A stretch of DNA of 64,000 nt from Streptomyces sp. NBC_00285 (lineage in GTDB: Bacteria; Actinomycetota; Actinomycetes; Streptomycetales; Streptomycetaceae). Below, in pieces: positions 8,200-16,842 of this stretch. The stretch's first letter is position 1, and the number at the start of each line of letters is the position of its first letter. A program made the position numbers and the translations under genes. The notes under the pieces are model-generated. The model was not told the DNA's origin. It saw only the letters and a program-made list of their open reading frames with translations, and ran no database searches. Where the stretch lies: the NCBI RefSeq assembly GCF_036174265.1, contig NZ_CP108055.1:2294001-2358000 (forward strand), written 5' to 3'.

Positions 8200-8832
8200 A
8201 TGAGCATCACCCCGCAGATGGGCCAGCAGGGACTGCAAGGTCAGCAGCAGGGACAGCAGTTCCCGAGCACATCGCCCTATCAACAGCAGGGCCAGGGCTT
8301 CGACCAGCAGAGCCACGGGCAACAGCAGGGCTACGGCTTCGGGCAGCAAGGCCAGGGCTTCGGCCAGCAGCAGGGCGGCAGCGGCACCCTGGAGCAGCTC
8401 CAGCAGCTCGGTCAGCAGCAGCCCTACCAGCAGTTGCTGCAACAGCTGGTGGGCGGGCAGGGGCAGCAACAGCAGCAGCCCTACGGCCAGTCGCAGCAGC
8501 AGGACCAGCAGGCGCAGCAGATGGAGCAGCAGAACCAGCAGCAGCTCCAGCAGCTCGCCCAGTCCGTGGTCCAGCAGGTGATCCAGCAGGTCCAGTCGCA
8601 GTCGCTCGCCGCCGGTGTGGCAGGCGGCTTCATCGACATCGTGCACCCGCTCCAGGGCCAGCCCCAGCAGGTATTCCTGCGTATCAACGGCCAGTTCCGG
8701 GTGCTGAACAGCCCGAGCCCGCAGATCCACCAGCAGATCCAGGAGGCGTTCGCCTTCGGTCACCAGGTGATCGGCATCTGGGACACCCAGTCCCCGAACG
8801 TCCTGCGCAGCGTGCGGATCCAGCGGATCTGA
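8200..8832 (+). CDS. Glutamine-rich prion-like protein sharing the subtilase C-terminal module
   Basis: A 210-residue protein. By my count about 62 of the first 140 residues are Gln, interspersed with Gly, Tyr and Phe (QQQGYGFGQQ and GQGFGQQQGG units); this composition is typical of prion-like, phase-separating or amyloid-forming regions. Residues about 100-140 could form a Gln-rich amphipathic or coiled helix. The last 55 residues are ordinary globular sequence (FRVLNSPSPQIHQQIQEAFAFG) matching the end of the preceding S8 peptidase. There is no signal peptide. ATG 8200 has AAGGTG upstream and follows the peptidase by 53 bases, so the two are probably one transcript. Function unknown. Confidence 0.85.
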   Translation: MSITPQMGQQGLQGQQQGQQFPSTSPYQQQGQGFDQQSHGQQQGYGFGQQGQGFGQQQGGSGTLEQLQQLGQQQPYQQLLQQLVGGQGQQQQQPYGQSQQQDQQAQQMEQQNQQQLQQLAQSVVQQVIQQVQSQSLAAGVAGGFIDIVHPLQGQPQQVFLRINGQFRVLNSPSPQIHQQIQEAFAFGHQVIGIWDTQSPNVLRSVRIQRI

Positions 8833-8855
8833 CCCGCGCGTGACACGTGACAGAC

Positions 8856-8903
8856 GAAGGGGCGCTTCCCGCCGCGGGTTCCGCGAGCAGGCAGCGCCCC
8901 TTC
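8856..8903. terminator. Bidirectional terminator hairpin
   Basis: GAAGGGGCGCT at 8856-8866 pairs with AGCGCCCCTTC at 8893-8903; the enclosed bases hold a smaller GC hairpin. It sits between the convergent Q-rich gene and mshC. Confidence 0.7.
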
Positions 8904-8914
8904 CGTACGGCTTC

Positions 8915-10144
8915 CTAGAGAGCCACGCCGAGGAGTGCGTCCACCGCCCGTGACACCACGCCCGGCGCGCCCGTGTCGGTGCCGCCCCGCTCCTCCTGGG
9001 CGGCGGCCCAGCGGTCGACGGCGGCCAGCGCGGTGGGCGCGTCCAGGTCGTTCGCGAGGGCCTCGCGGATCTCCTCGACGAGCGCCTCGGCGGACGGACC
9101 GTCGGGCCGGGAGACGGCGGCACGCCAGCGCCCGACCCGGTCCAGGGCGTCCTGGAGGACCTGGTCGGTCCACTCCCAGTCGGACCGGTAGTGGTGGGCG
9201 AGCAGCGCCAGCCGGATGGCGGCGGGGTCGACGCCGTCACGCCGCAGCTGCGACACGAAGACCAGGTTGCCCTTGGACTTGGACATCTTCTCGCCGTCGA
9301 GGGCGACCATGCCGGCGTGGACGTACGCCTTGGCCATGGGGAACTCGCCGGTCAGCACCTGGGCGTGCGAGGCGCCCATCTCGTGGTGCGGGAAGACGAG
9401 GTCGGAGCCGCCACCCTGGACGTCGAAGGTCATGCCGAGGTGGTCGAGGGCGATCGCGACGCACTCGATGTGCCAGCCCGGCCGTCCGCGGCCGAGCGAG
9501 GCCCCGTCCCAGCTGGGTTCGCACTCGCGGGCGGCCATCCACAGCATCGGGTCGAGGGGGTTCTTCTTGCCCGGACGGTCCGGGTCGCCGCCGCGCTCGG
9601 CGGACAGCAGCCGCATGGCGGCCGCGTCGAGGTTCGAGACCTTCCCGAAGTTCGGGTCGGACTCGACGGAGAAGTAGGTGTCCCCGTCGAGCTCGTAGGC
9701 GGCACCGGCGTCCCGGAGCCGCTCGACGAGCGGCACGATGCCGGGTATCGCCTCGACCGCGCCGATGTAGTGCTGCGGGGGCAGCATCCGCAGGGCTGTC
9801 ATGTCCTCGCGGAAGAGGGCCGTCTCCTTCTCCGCCAGGGCGGCCCAGTCGACGCTGTCCCGCTGGGCGCGCTCCAGCAGCGGGTCGTCGATGTCGGTGA
9901 CGTTCTGGACGTAGTGGACCTGGCGCTTGGTGTCGAGCCACACGCGCTGCACGAGGTCGAACGCGTTGTAGGTCGCCGCGTGCCCCATGTGGGTGGCGTC
10001 GTACGGCGTGATGCCGCAGACGTAGATACGGGCGACGGGACCGGGGTCGAGGGTGACCGGACCGCCGGTCGCGGTGTCGTGGATCCTCAGGTCGCGGCCC
10101 TGACCAGGCAGGGCGGGGACCTCGGAAGCGGGCCAGGCATGCAT
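8915..10144 (-). CDS. mshC: Cysteine:1D-myo-inosityl 2-amino-2-deoxy-glucopyranoside ligase (mycothiol synthesis)
   Basis: A 409-residue enzyme that joins cysteine, activated by ATP, to GlcN-Ins in the fourth step of mycothiol biosynthesis. It is a cysteinyl-tRNA synthetase relative: Cys43 with the HIGH-type THMGHA (51-56), GWHIEC (Cys228) and FPHHE (about 251-255) provide the zinc site for cysteine, and GEKMSKS (284-290) is the adenylate loop. It is shorter than CysS because the tRNA anticodon-binding tail is missing, and it starts [10 protein letters not shown] as MshC proteins do. The SCO1664-family and DUF3090 genes upstream on the same strand are its standard neighbours. Confidence 0.96.
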   Translation of the reverse strand: MHAWPASEVPALPGQGRDLRIHDTATGGPVTLDPGPVARIYVCGITPYDATHMGHAATYNAFDLVQRVWLDTKRQVHYVQNVTDIDDPLLERAQRDSVDWAALAEKETALFREDMTALRMLPPQHYIGAVEAIPGIVPLVERLRDAGAAYELDGDTYFSVESDPNFGKVSNLDAAAMRLLSAERGGDPDRPGKKNPLDPMLWMAARECEPSWDGASLGRGRPGWHIECVAIALDHLGMTFDVQGGGSDLVFPHHEMGASHAQVLTGEFPMAKAYVHAGMVALDGEKMSKSKGNLVFVSQLRRDGVDPAAIRLALLAHHYRSDWEWTDQVLQDALDRVGRWRAAVSRPDGPSAEALVEEIREALANDLDAPTALAAVDRWAAAQEERGGTDTGAPGVVSRAVDALLGVAL

Positions 10145-10245
10145 GTCATGAGCCTAACCGGACGGATGTTCCGTATACGAACCGGACCGGTCCGGATGGC
10201 CGGTGAGGCCTTCTTGCGCGGTCCCGGACCGTGTGCAAGGTCACG

Positions 10246-11058
10246 TCATACGGGCGGCCAGGGGATGGCCGGCCACTCACCGCTCGGCTCCGGGTGCTTG
10301 CCCGTGGCGAGCAGTTCATCGACACGCGCGCGCGTGGCGTCGAGTTCGGCGGCGGTGATCAGAGCGGCCAGCCGGGTGGCCAGCGCCCCCGACAGGGCCT
10401 CCCTGAGGCCCTTGAGGACGTCGACCGCCTCCCCCGTCAACGGCTCCCCCGCCCAGCCCCACAGCAGCGTGCGCAGCTTGTTCTCGGCGTTGAAGGTGAC
10501 GCCGTGGTCGATGCCGTAGAGGCGACCGCCCTCGGCGGGCAGCAGATGGCCGCCCTTGCGGTCCGCGTTGTTGATCACGGCGTCGAGGACGGAGAGTCTG
10601 CGCAGCCGCTCGTCGTCCGCGTGCACCAGCAGCGCGGTCTTCCCTTCGCCGACCTCGGCGAGGCTGATGGCCTTCCAGCCCGGCTCGGGCTCCTCGGCGT
10701 CGACCAGGGCGAGCAGTTCGGTGCCCGGTACGCCCTCGATCCACAGCTGGCACATGCCCTCGCCGTAGGGCCCGTCCCGCAGCACGGTGGGCGGCACCAG
10801 GCCCCAGCCGGTCGCCTCGGACACCTCGTAGGCGGCGACCTCGCGCTGGGCGAGGGTGCCGTCCGGGAAGTCCCACAGGGGGCGTTCGCCGCGGACCGGC
10901 TTGTAGACGCAGAGCAGCTCCTGGCCTTCGCTCTCGACGGAGCACTGCAGCACCGCGTTGGAGGCGTCCCGGATCTGTCCGCGGACCGTCAGCTCACCCC
11001 TGGCGAGCACCTGTGCCGTGGTCACGCTCCGCGGCGGTATCCGTTCTGGCGCGGACAT
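10246..11058 (-). CDS. SCO1664-family protein (HipA/PI3-kinase-like fold)
   Basis: A 270-residue conserved actinobacterial protein of the family named after SCO1664. It shows kinase-like elements: a strand with Lys (LLCVYKPVRGE), the catalytic-loop-like NNADRKGGHLL and a metal-loop-like GIDHGVTF, the pattern seen in HipA- and PI3/4-kinase-like folds. No substrate is known. ATG 11058 is preceded by GGAAGGA. It overlaps the end of the DUF3090 gene by 37 bases and is followed by mshC after a 101-base gap, so the three may be co-transcribed. The kinase reading is inferred from motifs only. Confidence 0.85.
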   Translation of the reverse strand: MSAPERIPPRSVTTAQVLARGELTVRGQIRDASNAVLQCSVESEGQELLCVYKPVRGERPLWDFPDGTLAQREVAAYEVSEATGWGLVPPTVLRDGPYGEGMCQLWIEGVPGTELLALVDAEEPEPGWKAISLAEVGEGKTALLVHADDERLRRLSVLDAVINNADRKGGHLLPAEGGRLYGIDHGVTFNAENKLRTLLWGWAGEPLTGEAVDVLKGLREALSGALATRLAALITAAELDATRARVDELLATGKHPEPSGEWPAIPWPPV

Positions 11059-11612
11059 ACGTGTCCTTCCGGGTCGAGCGGGAGGCTGCACAGCGGGCAC
11101 GGCGGCCGCCCGGCGTTGACGACGTCCAGGGCACGTCTGGCGAAGGCTCTGGCCTGCGCGCCGGTGAGCCGGACCCGCAGCATCGGGGGCCCGTTCTCCT
11201 CGTCCTGGAGGAGCTTCTCCTCGGCCTCGGCGAGGTCCTCCTCGGAGTCGGCCTCCAACTCCACGAGCGCCTGCGCCTCGACGATCATGCGCTGCTCCTC
11301 GCCGTCCCAGGCGAGGGCCATGGTGCCGACCCGGAACTCCTCCTCGACGGGGCTGTCGAGGGGGGCGGTGTCGGAGATCACGGTGGGCGGCACGGCCGGG
11401 ACGGAGGCACTGCCGCCGCTGCGGCGCACGACCTCGTCGAGGAGTTCGTCCATCCGCTCGGCGAGGGCGGCCACCTGTGTCTTCTCCAGGGCCACGCTGG
11501 TCACTCGGGGGCCGGCCGTGGCCTGGAGGAAGAACGTACGGCGTCCGGGCAGTCCGACCGTGCCGGCCACGAAGCGGTCCGGCGGGTCATAGAGGAACAC
11601 CTGACGGGACAC
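11022..11612 (-). CDS. DUF3090 family protein with C-terminal zinc ribbon
   Basis: A 196-residue conserved protein (SCO1665 type). The N-terminal 165 residues are the DUF3090 domain, beginning SRQVFLYDPPDRFVAGTVGLPG. The tail has CPLCSLPLDPEGHVC, two Cys pairs plus His that suggest a zinc ribbon, and ends QNGYRR. The family almost always precedes the SCO1664-like gene and mshC; here the two coding regions overlap by 37 bases, which supports translational coupling. The role is unknown; a link to mycothiol or DNA metabolism is only positional. Confidence 0.9.
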   Translation of the reverse strand: MSRQVFLYDPPDRFVAGTVGLPGRRTFFLQATAGPRVTSVALEKTQVAALAERMDELLDEVVRRSGGSASVPAVPPTVISDTAPLDSPVEEEFRVGTMALAWDGEEQRMIVEAQALVELEADSEEDLAEAEEKLLQDEENGPPMLRVRLTGAQARAFARRALDVVNAGRPPCPLCSLPLDPEGHVCPRQNGYRRGA

Positions 11613-11708
11613 GTCCTGTCTCCATTGGATTCGTGAGTAGGGGAACGGCGGGAACGTCCATGCGTGAACGCGCTCGGGTGAATCGCTTCACCCTACTGCG
11701 CCCGACGA

Positions 11709-12395
11709 TCACGGTGCGCCCGCACCACCACCGACCGGAGCGTCACCGCCGGCGGCCTCCTCGCGCGGCAAGAGGGACGCGAAGTCACCGGTGTCGCCGA
11801 GGCGGACGAGAAACGGCCTCAGACGGGTGTAACGGATGACGGTGATGGAACACGGTTCTACAGAGATCCGCTGGAAGAGGTCGAGATGAAGTCCCAGTGC
11901 GTCCGCCACGAGCGACTTGATGACGTCGCCGTGCGAGCACATCAGATAGACGGCGTCGGCGCCGTGGTCGCGCTCCACGCGCGCGTTCCACTCGCGTACG
12001 GCCTCCGCCGCGCGCGTCTGCATGGCCCGCATGGACTCGCCGCCGGGGAACGCGGCCGCCGAGGGATGCGTCTGGACGACCTCCATGAGCGGCTCACCCA
12101 TGAGCTCGGCGAGCTTGCGGCCGGACCAGTCGCCGTAGTGGCACTCCCCGATGCGCTCCTCGCTGTGCGACGACAGGCCGGGCCGGGCGTCCAGCAGCGG
12201 CCGGACCGTTTCCTGGCAGCGCTGGAGCGGGCTGGCGACGACCTCGGAGATCGGCACGCCTTCCAGCCGTGCGGGCAGCCCGGCGGCCTGTGCGGTGCCG
12301 CGCTCGTCCAGGGCGACCCCGGGTGTCCACCCGGCGAGCAGCCCCTCGGTGTTCGCGGTGGAGCGTCCGTGTCTGACAAGGATCAACGTGGGCAT
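11709..12395 (-). CDS. Histidine phosphatase family protein (phosphoglycerate-mutase-like)
   Basis: A 228-residue member of the histidine phosphatase superfamily. The phosphorylated histidine lies in LVRHGRST (His9), the second His in CSHGD (about residue 150), with ERIGECHYGDWSGR as the middle motif. It belongs to the actinobacterial subgroup seen beside DUF3090 genes. The tail is Gly/Ala rich and probably disordered. ATG 12395 directly follows a short divergent promoter region shared with corA. The substrate is unknown. Confidence 0.9.
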   Translation of the reverse strand: MPTLILVRHGRSTANTEGLLAGWTPGVALDERGTAQAAGLPARLEGVPISEVVASPLQRCQETVRPLLDARPGLSSHSEERIGECHYGDWSGRKLAELMGEPLMEVVQTHPSAAAFPGGESMRAMQTRAAEAVREWNARVERDHGADAVYLMCSHGDVIKSLVADALGLHLDLFQRISVEPCSITVIRYTRLRPFLVRLGDTGDFASLLPREEAAGGDAPVGGGAGAP

Positions 12396-12457
12396 GCGGC
12401 CCAGGGTAGGCGTACGCCGGAATGCGACGGCGTCCGAGCGACAGGAGAATACGCTCC

Positions 12458-13453
12458 GTGATCGTCGACTGTGCCATCTACCGGGACGGGCACCGGACGG
12501 AGGGGCCCGAGGACCTGTCCGACGCGCTGGACGGGGCGCGGGCGGCGGGCGGGTTCGTCTGGATCGGGCTGCACGCACCGTCCGAGGACGAGTTCGAGCT
12601 GGTCACCAAGGAGTTCGGACTGCACCCACTGGCCGTGGAGGACGCCCTCAAGGCCCATCAGCGGCCCAAACTGGAGGTCTACGACGACTCGTTGTTCGTC
12701 GTCCTCAAACCCGTCGTGTACGAGCCGGAGAGCGACGCCGTCTCCACCGGCGAAGTCATGCTTTTCCTCGGCGACGCCTTCGTGGTGACGGTCCGTCATG
12801 GCGTGGGTTCGCCGCTGAAGACCGTACGGGACCGTCTGGAGAAGGAACCGCGCCTCCTCGACAAGGGACCCACCGCGGTGCTGTACGCGGTCGCCGACGC
12901 CGTCGTGGACCACTACCTGGAGGTGGCGACGGAACTGGGGACCGACCTGGAGGAGCTGGAGGCGGAGGTGTTCTCACCGGACGGCGGCGGCTCACGGGAC
13001 ACCGCGTCCCGGATCTACACCTTCAAGCGGCAGATCCTGGAGTTCCGCCGGGCCACCGTCCCGCTCACGATGCCCCTGACCCGGCTCGCGGGTGTGGAGT
13101 CCTACGGCGCGACGGTGCCGTTCGTCAACGACAGGGCGCGGCCCTTCTTCCGGGACGTCAACGACCACCTCGCGCGCGTGAACGAGTCGGTGGAGGGCCT
13201 GGACAGGCTGGTGTCGGACGTCCTGTCGGCGCATCTCGCGCAGATGAGCGTCCGGCAGAACGACGACATGCGGAAGATCTCCGCGTGGGCGGCCATGGCC
13301 GCGATCCCCACGATGATCGCGGGGATCTACGGCATGAACTTCGAGCACATGCCCGAGTTGCACTGGGTGTGGTCGTATCCGGCGGTGATCGCGCTGATGG
13401 GCGCCCTGGAGGTGCTGCTGTACCAGACGTTCAAGCGTCGGGGCTGGCTGTAG
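12458..13453 (+). CDS. corA: CorA family magnesium/cobalt transporter
   Basis: A 331-residue divalent cation channel of the inner membrane. A long cytoplasmic alpha/beta and coiled domain precedes two C-terminal helices. The pore signature YGMNF followed by EHMPEL is near residues 288-298, and the second helix ends with a basic tail (QTFKRRGWL). GTG 12458 is chosen because AGGAG lies 10 bases upstream; an in-frame ATG at 12422 would add 12 residues but has no ribosome site. It converges with the ferritin-like gene with only seven bases between. Confidence 0.92.
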   Translation: MIVDCAIYRDGHRTEGPEDLSDALDGARAAGGFVWIGLHAPSEDEFELVTKEFGLHPLAVEDALKAHQRPKLEVYDDSLFVVLKPVVYEPESDAVSTGEVMLFLGDAFVVTVRHGVGSPLKTVRDRLEKEPRLLDKGPTAVLYAVADAVVDHYLEVATELGTDLEELEAEVFSPDGGGSRDTASRIYTFKRQILEFRRATVPLTMPLTRLAGVESYGATVPFVNDRARPFFRDVNDHLARVNESVEGLDRLVSDVLSAHLAQMSVRQNDDMRKISAWAAMAAIPTMIAGIYGMNFEHMPELHWVWSYPAVIALMGALEVLLYQTFKRRGWL

Positions 13454-13460
13454 CGGGTGC

Positions 13461-14249
13461 TCAGGCGAACTCGGGGGCCGAGGTGGCCGGGCCGCCCAGG
13501 GCGTCGCGGCGTTCCGGTGTCCGCAGGGAGACCATGCGGCGCCAGCCGGCCGCACGTTCATAGGCGTACACCGCGTGGATGCCCGCGGCCAGCACCGCCG
13601 ACTTCGGCCGCGGCCAGCCGAGGATGCGTCCCATGTGGGCCATCACGGCGAGGCTGACGTCCCGGTAGACGCGGATCTCGGCCAGCGCGCACTCCCTGAG
13701 CCTGTGCTGGATGGCACGGCCGTGACCGGCGCGGGCGAAGCGCAGCAGTTCCTCGTGGCAGTAGGCGAGGTGGTTGTCCTCGTCACCGGAGATCATCCGG
13801 ACCGCCCGGCCGAGGTCGGGGTGGTCGGCGAAGTGCTTGCGCAGCAGCTCCATCTCCTCGGCGGCGCGCTGTTCGGTGACGCGGCTGTGGGCGAGGTAGG
13901 TGACGATGTCCTGCACGGTGAGCGGCTCGTCGCTCCTGAGTTTCTCGTGGGCGAGGCCGATGCCGTGCCGTTCCAGGAGCATGGTGTAGTCCGTCTCCGG
14001 CGGGACGGGGACGGGTCGGAGACCGCGCTTTTTCATCAGGGCGTTGAAGATCCGCCCGTGCTTGTCCTCGTCCGCGCCGTGCCGGGTGATCTTGGGGACG
14101 AGGTCGCGCTCGCTCTGCGGCACGAGTGCGGCGATGCGGGCGTTCTCCCAGCCGCCCTGCGACTCCCCACTGGCCGCGATGGAGCAGAACAGCCGGAACG
14201 ACTCGTCGTCGTCGATGATCTCCTGGAACAGGCTCTTGGCCGAAAGCAT
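13461..14249 (-). CDS. Ferritin-like (rubrerythrin/CotJC-like) domain protein
   Basis: A 262-residue mostly helical protein. Carboxylate/histidine pairs spaced as in ferritin-like four-helix bundles are visible: SQGGWENARIAAL, ADEDKHGRIFNAL, then TEQRAAEEMELL and GDEDNHLAYCHEELL. This suggests a di-iron site, though the ligand set cannot be proven by eye. ATG 14249 follows GGAGAGG. A 375-base non-coding region with hairpins lies upstream. Confidence 0.8.
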   Translation of the reverse strand: MLSAKSLFQEIIDDDESFRLFCSIAASGESQGGWENARIAALVPQSERDLVPKITRHGADEDKHGRIFNALMKKRGLRPVPVPPETDYTMLLERHGIGLAHEKLRSDEPLTVQDIVTYLAHSRVTEQRAAEEMELLRKHFADHPDLGRAVRMISGDEDNHLAYCHEELLRFARAGHGRAIQHRLRECALAEIRVYRDVSLAVMAHMGRILGWPRPKSAVLAAGIHAVYAYERAAGWRRMVSLRTPERRDALGGPATSAPEFA

Positions 14250-14553
14250 CGTGTGGCACCTCTCCGCCGGACTCCGCGGCAAATCCGCGAAGAACGAGTC
14301 AAATGCGGCGCGATGGGTGCTGCAACAGCTGTGTCGGACAACTCCGCCAAAAGGAGGACTGCCGGAGTCACTCCGGGGGCGTAACCGCGCGGGCGCGGGC
14401 GCGTTGACTCATGTGACGGCCGTGGCGGGGAAGACCCCCGAGCCCCCACCACGGCCGTGGAAACCTCCGGCGGCCGAACCACGCACACGCGAGGCGGGAC
14501 CGCCGGCATCGGCTGCGTGATCCGCCGGTCCGGCGTTGATCGGCGGCCGGATC
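14250..14553. other. Non-coding stretch upstream of the ferritin-like gene
   Basis: I see no gene here. It should hold the promoter of the ferritin-like gene. At 14416-14458 there is an inverted repeat, ACGGCCGTGG with CCACGGCCGT, around a C/G-rich loop; it may be an additional terminator or a small structured transcript. Codon-like periodicity is weak and no ribosome site was found. Confidence 0.4.
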
Positions 14554-14600
14554 GTTCCGTGGGCCACGGCGCTTGCGCGGGGCACTGCGGCCCACGGAAC
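14554..14600 (-). terminator. Terminator after the LLM oxidoreductase gene
   Basis: GTTCCGTGGGCC at 14554-14565 pairs perfectly with GGCCCACGGAAC at 14589-14600 around a 23-base loop, 24 bases beyond the end of the minus-strand oxidoreductase gene. Confidence 0.65.
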
Positions 14601-14624
14601 CGAGCTGATCCGGAGCACCGCGGC

Positions 14625-15680
14625 CTATGCGAGCCCGGCTCGCTCCAGGGCCTCGGTGCCGGCCCGGAGTGCGGCGAGACGCTCGTCGAGCGTGAAGCCC
14701 GCGGGGGCCAGGGTCAGCGTGGTGACGCCGGCCGCCGCGTACTCCTTCATCCGGTCCGCGATGCGGTCCACGGAGCCGAGCAGCGCCGTCTTGTCGATCA
14801 GGTCGTGCGGGATGGCGGCCGCGGCGCCGTCCTTGTCGCCGGCGAGGTACTTGTCCTGGATCTCGGCGGCCGCCGACTCGAAGCCCATGCGCTGGGCGAG
14901 CTGGTTGTAGAAGTTCTGCTTGCGGCTGCCCATGCCGCCGACGTACAGCGCGGTGTACGGGCGGAAGGTGTCGGCGAGCGCGGCCACGTCCTTGTCCTCG
15001 CCGAGGGCGAGCGGAAGGGTCGGCGCGATGTCGAACCCGTCGAGGGTCTTGCCCGCCTTCTCCCGCCCGGCGCGCAGATAGCGGATCGCGGTGTCCTCCA
15101 GGTGCTCGGCGGAGGGGAAGATCAGCAGGGCGCCGTCGGCGATCTCGCCGGTCTGCTCCAGGTTCTTGGGACCGATCGCCGCGATGTACAGCGGGATGTG
15201 CTCGCGCTGCGGGTGGACCGTGAGCTTGAGGGGCTTGCCGGGCCCCCCGGGCAGCGGGAGCGTCCAGTGCTCGCCGTCGTGGGTGAGGCGTTCGCGGCTC
15301 ATGGCCTTGCGGACGATCTCGACGTACTCACGCGTGCGTGCCAGCGGCTTGTCGAACTTGACGCCGTACCAGCCCTCGGAGACCTGCGGCCCCGAGACGC
15401 CGAGGCCGAGTCGGAAGCGGCCGCCGGACAGCGAGTCGAGGGTGGCGGCGGTCATCGCGGTCATCGCCGGCTGGCGGGCCGGGATCTGGAAGATGGCCGA
15501 GCCGACGTCGATGCGCTCGGTCTGCGCGGCGACCCAGGTGAGCACGGTGGCCGCGTCCGAGCCGTAGGCCTCGGCCGCCCAGCAGACGGCGTATCCGAGC
15601 CGGTCGGCCTCCTGGGCGACGGAGAGATTGTCCGCGTCCATTCCGGCGCCCCAGTAGCCGAGGTTGATCCCGAGCTGCAT
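14625..15680 (-). CDS. LLM class F420-dependent oxidoreductase
   Basis: A 351-residue luciferase-like (TIM-barrel) protein. It starts MQLGINLGYWGAG and contains WAAEAYGSDA, SGGRFRLGLGVSGPQVSEGWYG and IYIAAIGPKN-like segments (here PLYIAAIGPKNLE), all characteristic of F420-dependent relatives in actinobacteria. It is full length. Substrates in this family range from secondary metabolites to glucose-6-phosphate-like compounds and cannot be inferred. It is monocistronic, with its own terminator and a divergent neighbour. Confidence 0.9.
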   Translation of the reverse strand: MQLGINLGYWGAGMDADNLSVAQEADRLGYAVCWAAEAYGSDAATVLTWVAAQTERIDVGSAIFQIPARQPAMTAMTAATLDSLSGGRFRLGLGVSGPQVSEGWYGVKFDKPLARTREYVEIVRKAMSRERLTHDGEHWTLPLPGGPGKPLKLTVHPQREHIPLYIAAIGPKNLEQTGEIADGALLIFPSAEHLEDTAIRYLRAGREKAGKTLDGFDIAPTLPLALGEDKDVAALADTFRPYTALYVGGMGSRKQNFYNQLAQRMGFESAAAEIQDKYLAGDKDGAAAAIPHDLIDKTALLGSVDRIADRMKEYAAAGVTTLTLAPAGFTLDERLAALRAGTEALERAGLA

Positions 15681-15855
15681 GGCCGATTCCCCTTACCGAT
15701 CAGTAACGTCCCTTGCCGCAGACCTTAGCGTGGCAGTGCGGACCGGGGCAGGTCGAGGCCCGTGCCGGTGACCGGGCCCACTTGCCCCGCACCTGTGGGA
15801 ATCGGTTGTCCACAGGCCCCCACGAGGCATGCTCTGGCCAGTAATCTCGGCGTTC

Positions 15856-16842
15856 ATGGAGCAGAGGCATCTCGGCCGTACCGGCCTGCGCGTGTCCCGC
15901 ATCGGACTCGGCACCCTCACGTGGGGCAGGGACACCGACGAGCACGACGCGGCTGACCTCCTCAAAACGTTCTGGGAGGCGGGCGGGACACTCGTCGACA
16001 CGGCTGACGTGTACGGCGACGGGGAGGCCGAGTACCTGCTCGGCCGCCTCATAGAAGGGCTGGTCCCGCGCCGGGACCTGGTCATCTCCACGAAGGCGGG
16101 CAGCGTGGCCGACCCGAACCGCCCTGTCGACGGCTCGCGCGGGCATCTGCTCTCCGCGCTGGACGACTCGCTGGCCCGGCTCGGCACGGACTACGTCGAC
16201 GTGTGGCACATCCACTCCTACGACCCCTGCACCCCGCTGGAGGAGACACTCCAGGCCCTCGACCTGGCCGTCAACAGCGGCCGGGCGCGCTACGCCGGAG
16301 TCTCCAACTTCTCCGGCTGGCAGCTCGCCAAGGCGGGAACCTGGCAGCTGGCCGCGCCCGGGGTGCGGACCCGGCTCGCCGCCACACAGCTGGAGTACTC
16401 GCTGCTGCAGCGCGGCCTCGAACGCGAGGTGCTGCCGGCCACCCTGGACCTGGGTATCGGGCTGTTGCCGTCCTCACCGCTGGGGCGCGGGGTCCTGACC
16501 GGCAAGTACCGGGGAAACACCACGCCGTCCGACTCGCGCGGTGCCTCGGAACACATGGCGGCGTTCGTCGCGCCCTATCTCGACGACACGGCGAGCCGCA
16601 TCGTGGACGCGGTGACCACGGCGGCCGACGGGCTCGCGGTCACTCCGCTGCAGGTGGCCCTCGCCTGGGTCAGGGACCGGCCGGGGGTGGCGGCGCCGAT
16701 CGTCGGCGCGCGCAACTCGCAGCAGCTCACGGCGGCATTGTCAGTGGAGGCCCTTAGTCTTCCTGACGAGATCTGCCGGGCGCTCGACGATGTGTCGGCA
16801 CCCGTGCACCGCTATCCCGATCACGACTGGAGCACGCTGTGA
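15856..16842 (+). CDS. Aldo/keto reductase
   Basis: A 328-residue NADPH-dependent oxidoreductase of the AKR superfamily. The catalytic tetrad is visible as Asp and Tyr in VDTADVYGDGEAE (about residues 46-58), Lys in ISTKAGS and His in WHIHSYD; cofactor segments GVSNFSGWQ and VGARNSQQL are in the expected order. ATG 15856 begins MEQRHLGRTGLRVSRIGLGT, the family's standard start. The stop overlaps the next start (GTGA), coupling it to the RecD2-like gene. Confidence 0.92.
   Translation: MEQRHLGRTGLRVSRIGLGTLTWGRDTDEHDAADLLKTFWEAGGTLVDTADVYGDGEAEYLLGRLIEGLVPRRDLVISTKAGSVADPNRPVDGSRGHLLSALDDSLARLGTDYVDVWHIHSYDPCTPLEETLQALDLAVNSGRARYAGVSNFSGWQLAKAGTWQLAAPGVRTRLAATQLEYSLLQRGLEREVLPATLDLGIGLLPSSPLGRGVLTGKYRGNTTPSDSRGASEHMAAFVAPYLDDTASRIVDAVTTAADGLAVTPLQVALAWVRDRPGVAAPIVGARNSQQLTAALSVEALSLPDEICRALDDVSAPVHRYPDHDWSTL

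Noticed and set aside
8200..8620. Possibility that the Q-rich stretch is an assembly or microsatellite artefact
   Set aside because: The codons are mixed (CAG with CAA) and interspersed with other residues, the frame stays open, and a globular C-terminal module follows.
8179..9240. Leu-rich open frame antisense to the Q-rich gene
   Set aside because: CAG repeats read backwards as CTG give long Leu runs; there is no ribosome site and the frame runs into mshC out of phase.
14416..14458. Riboswitch or small RNA at the inverted repeat
   Set aside because: The repeat is GC-rich and self-complementary (ACGGCCGT), with no known riboswitch core; left as a plain hairpin.
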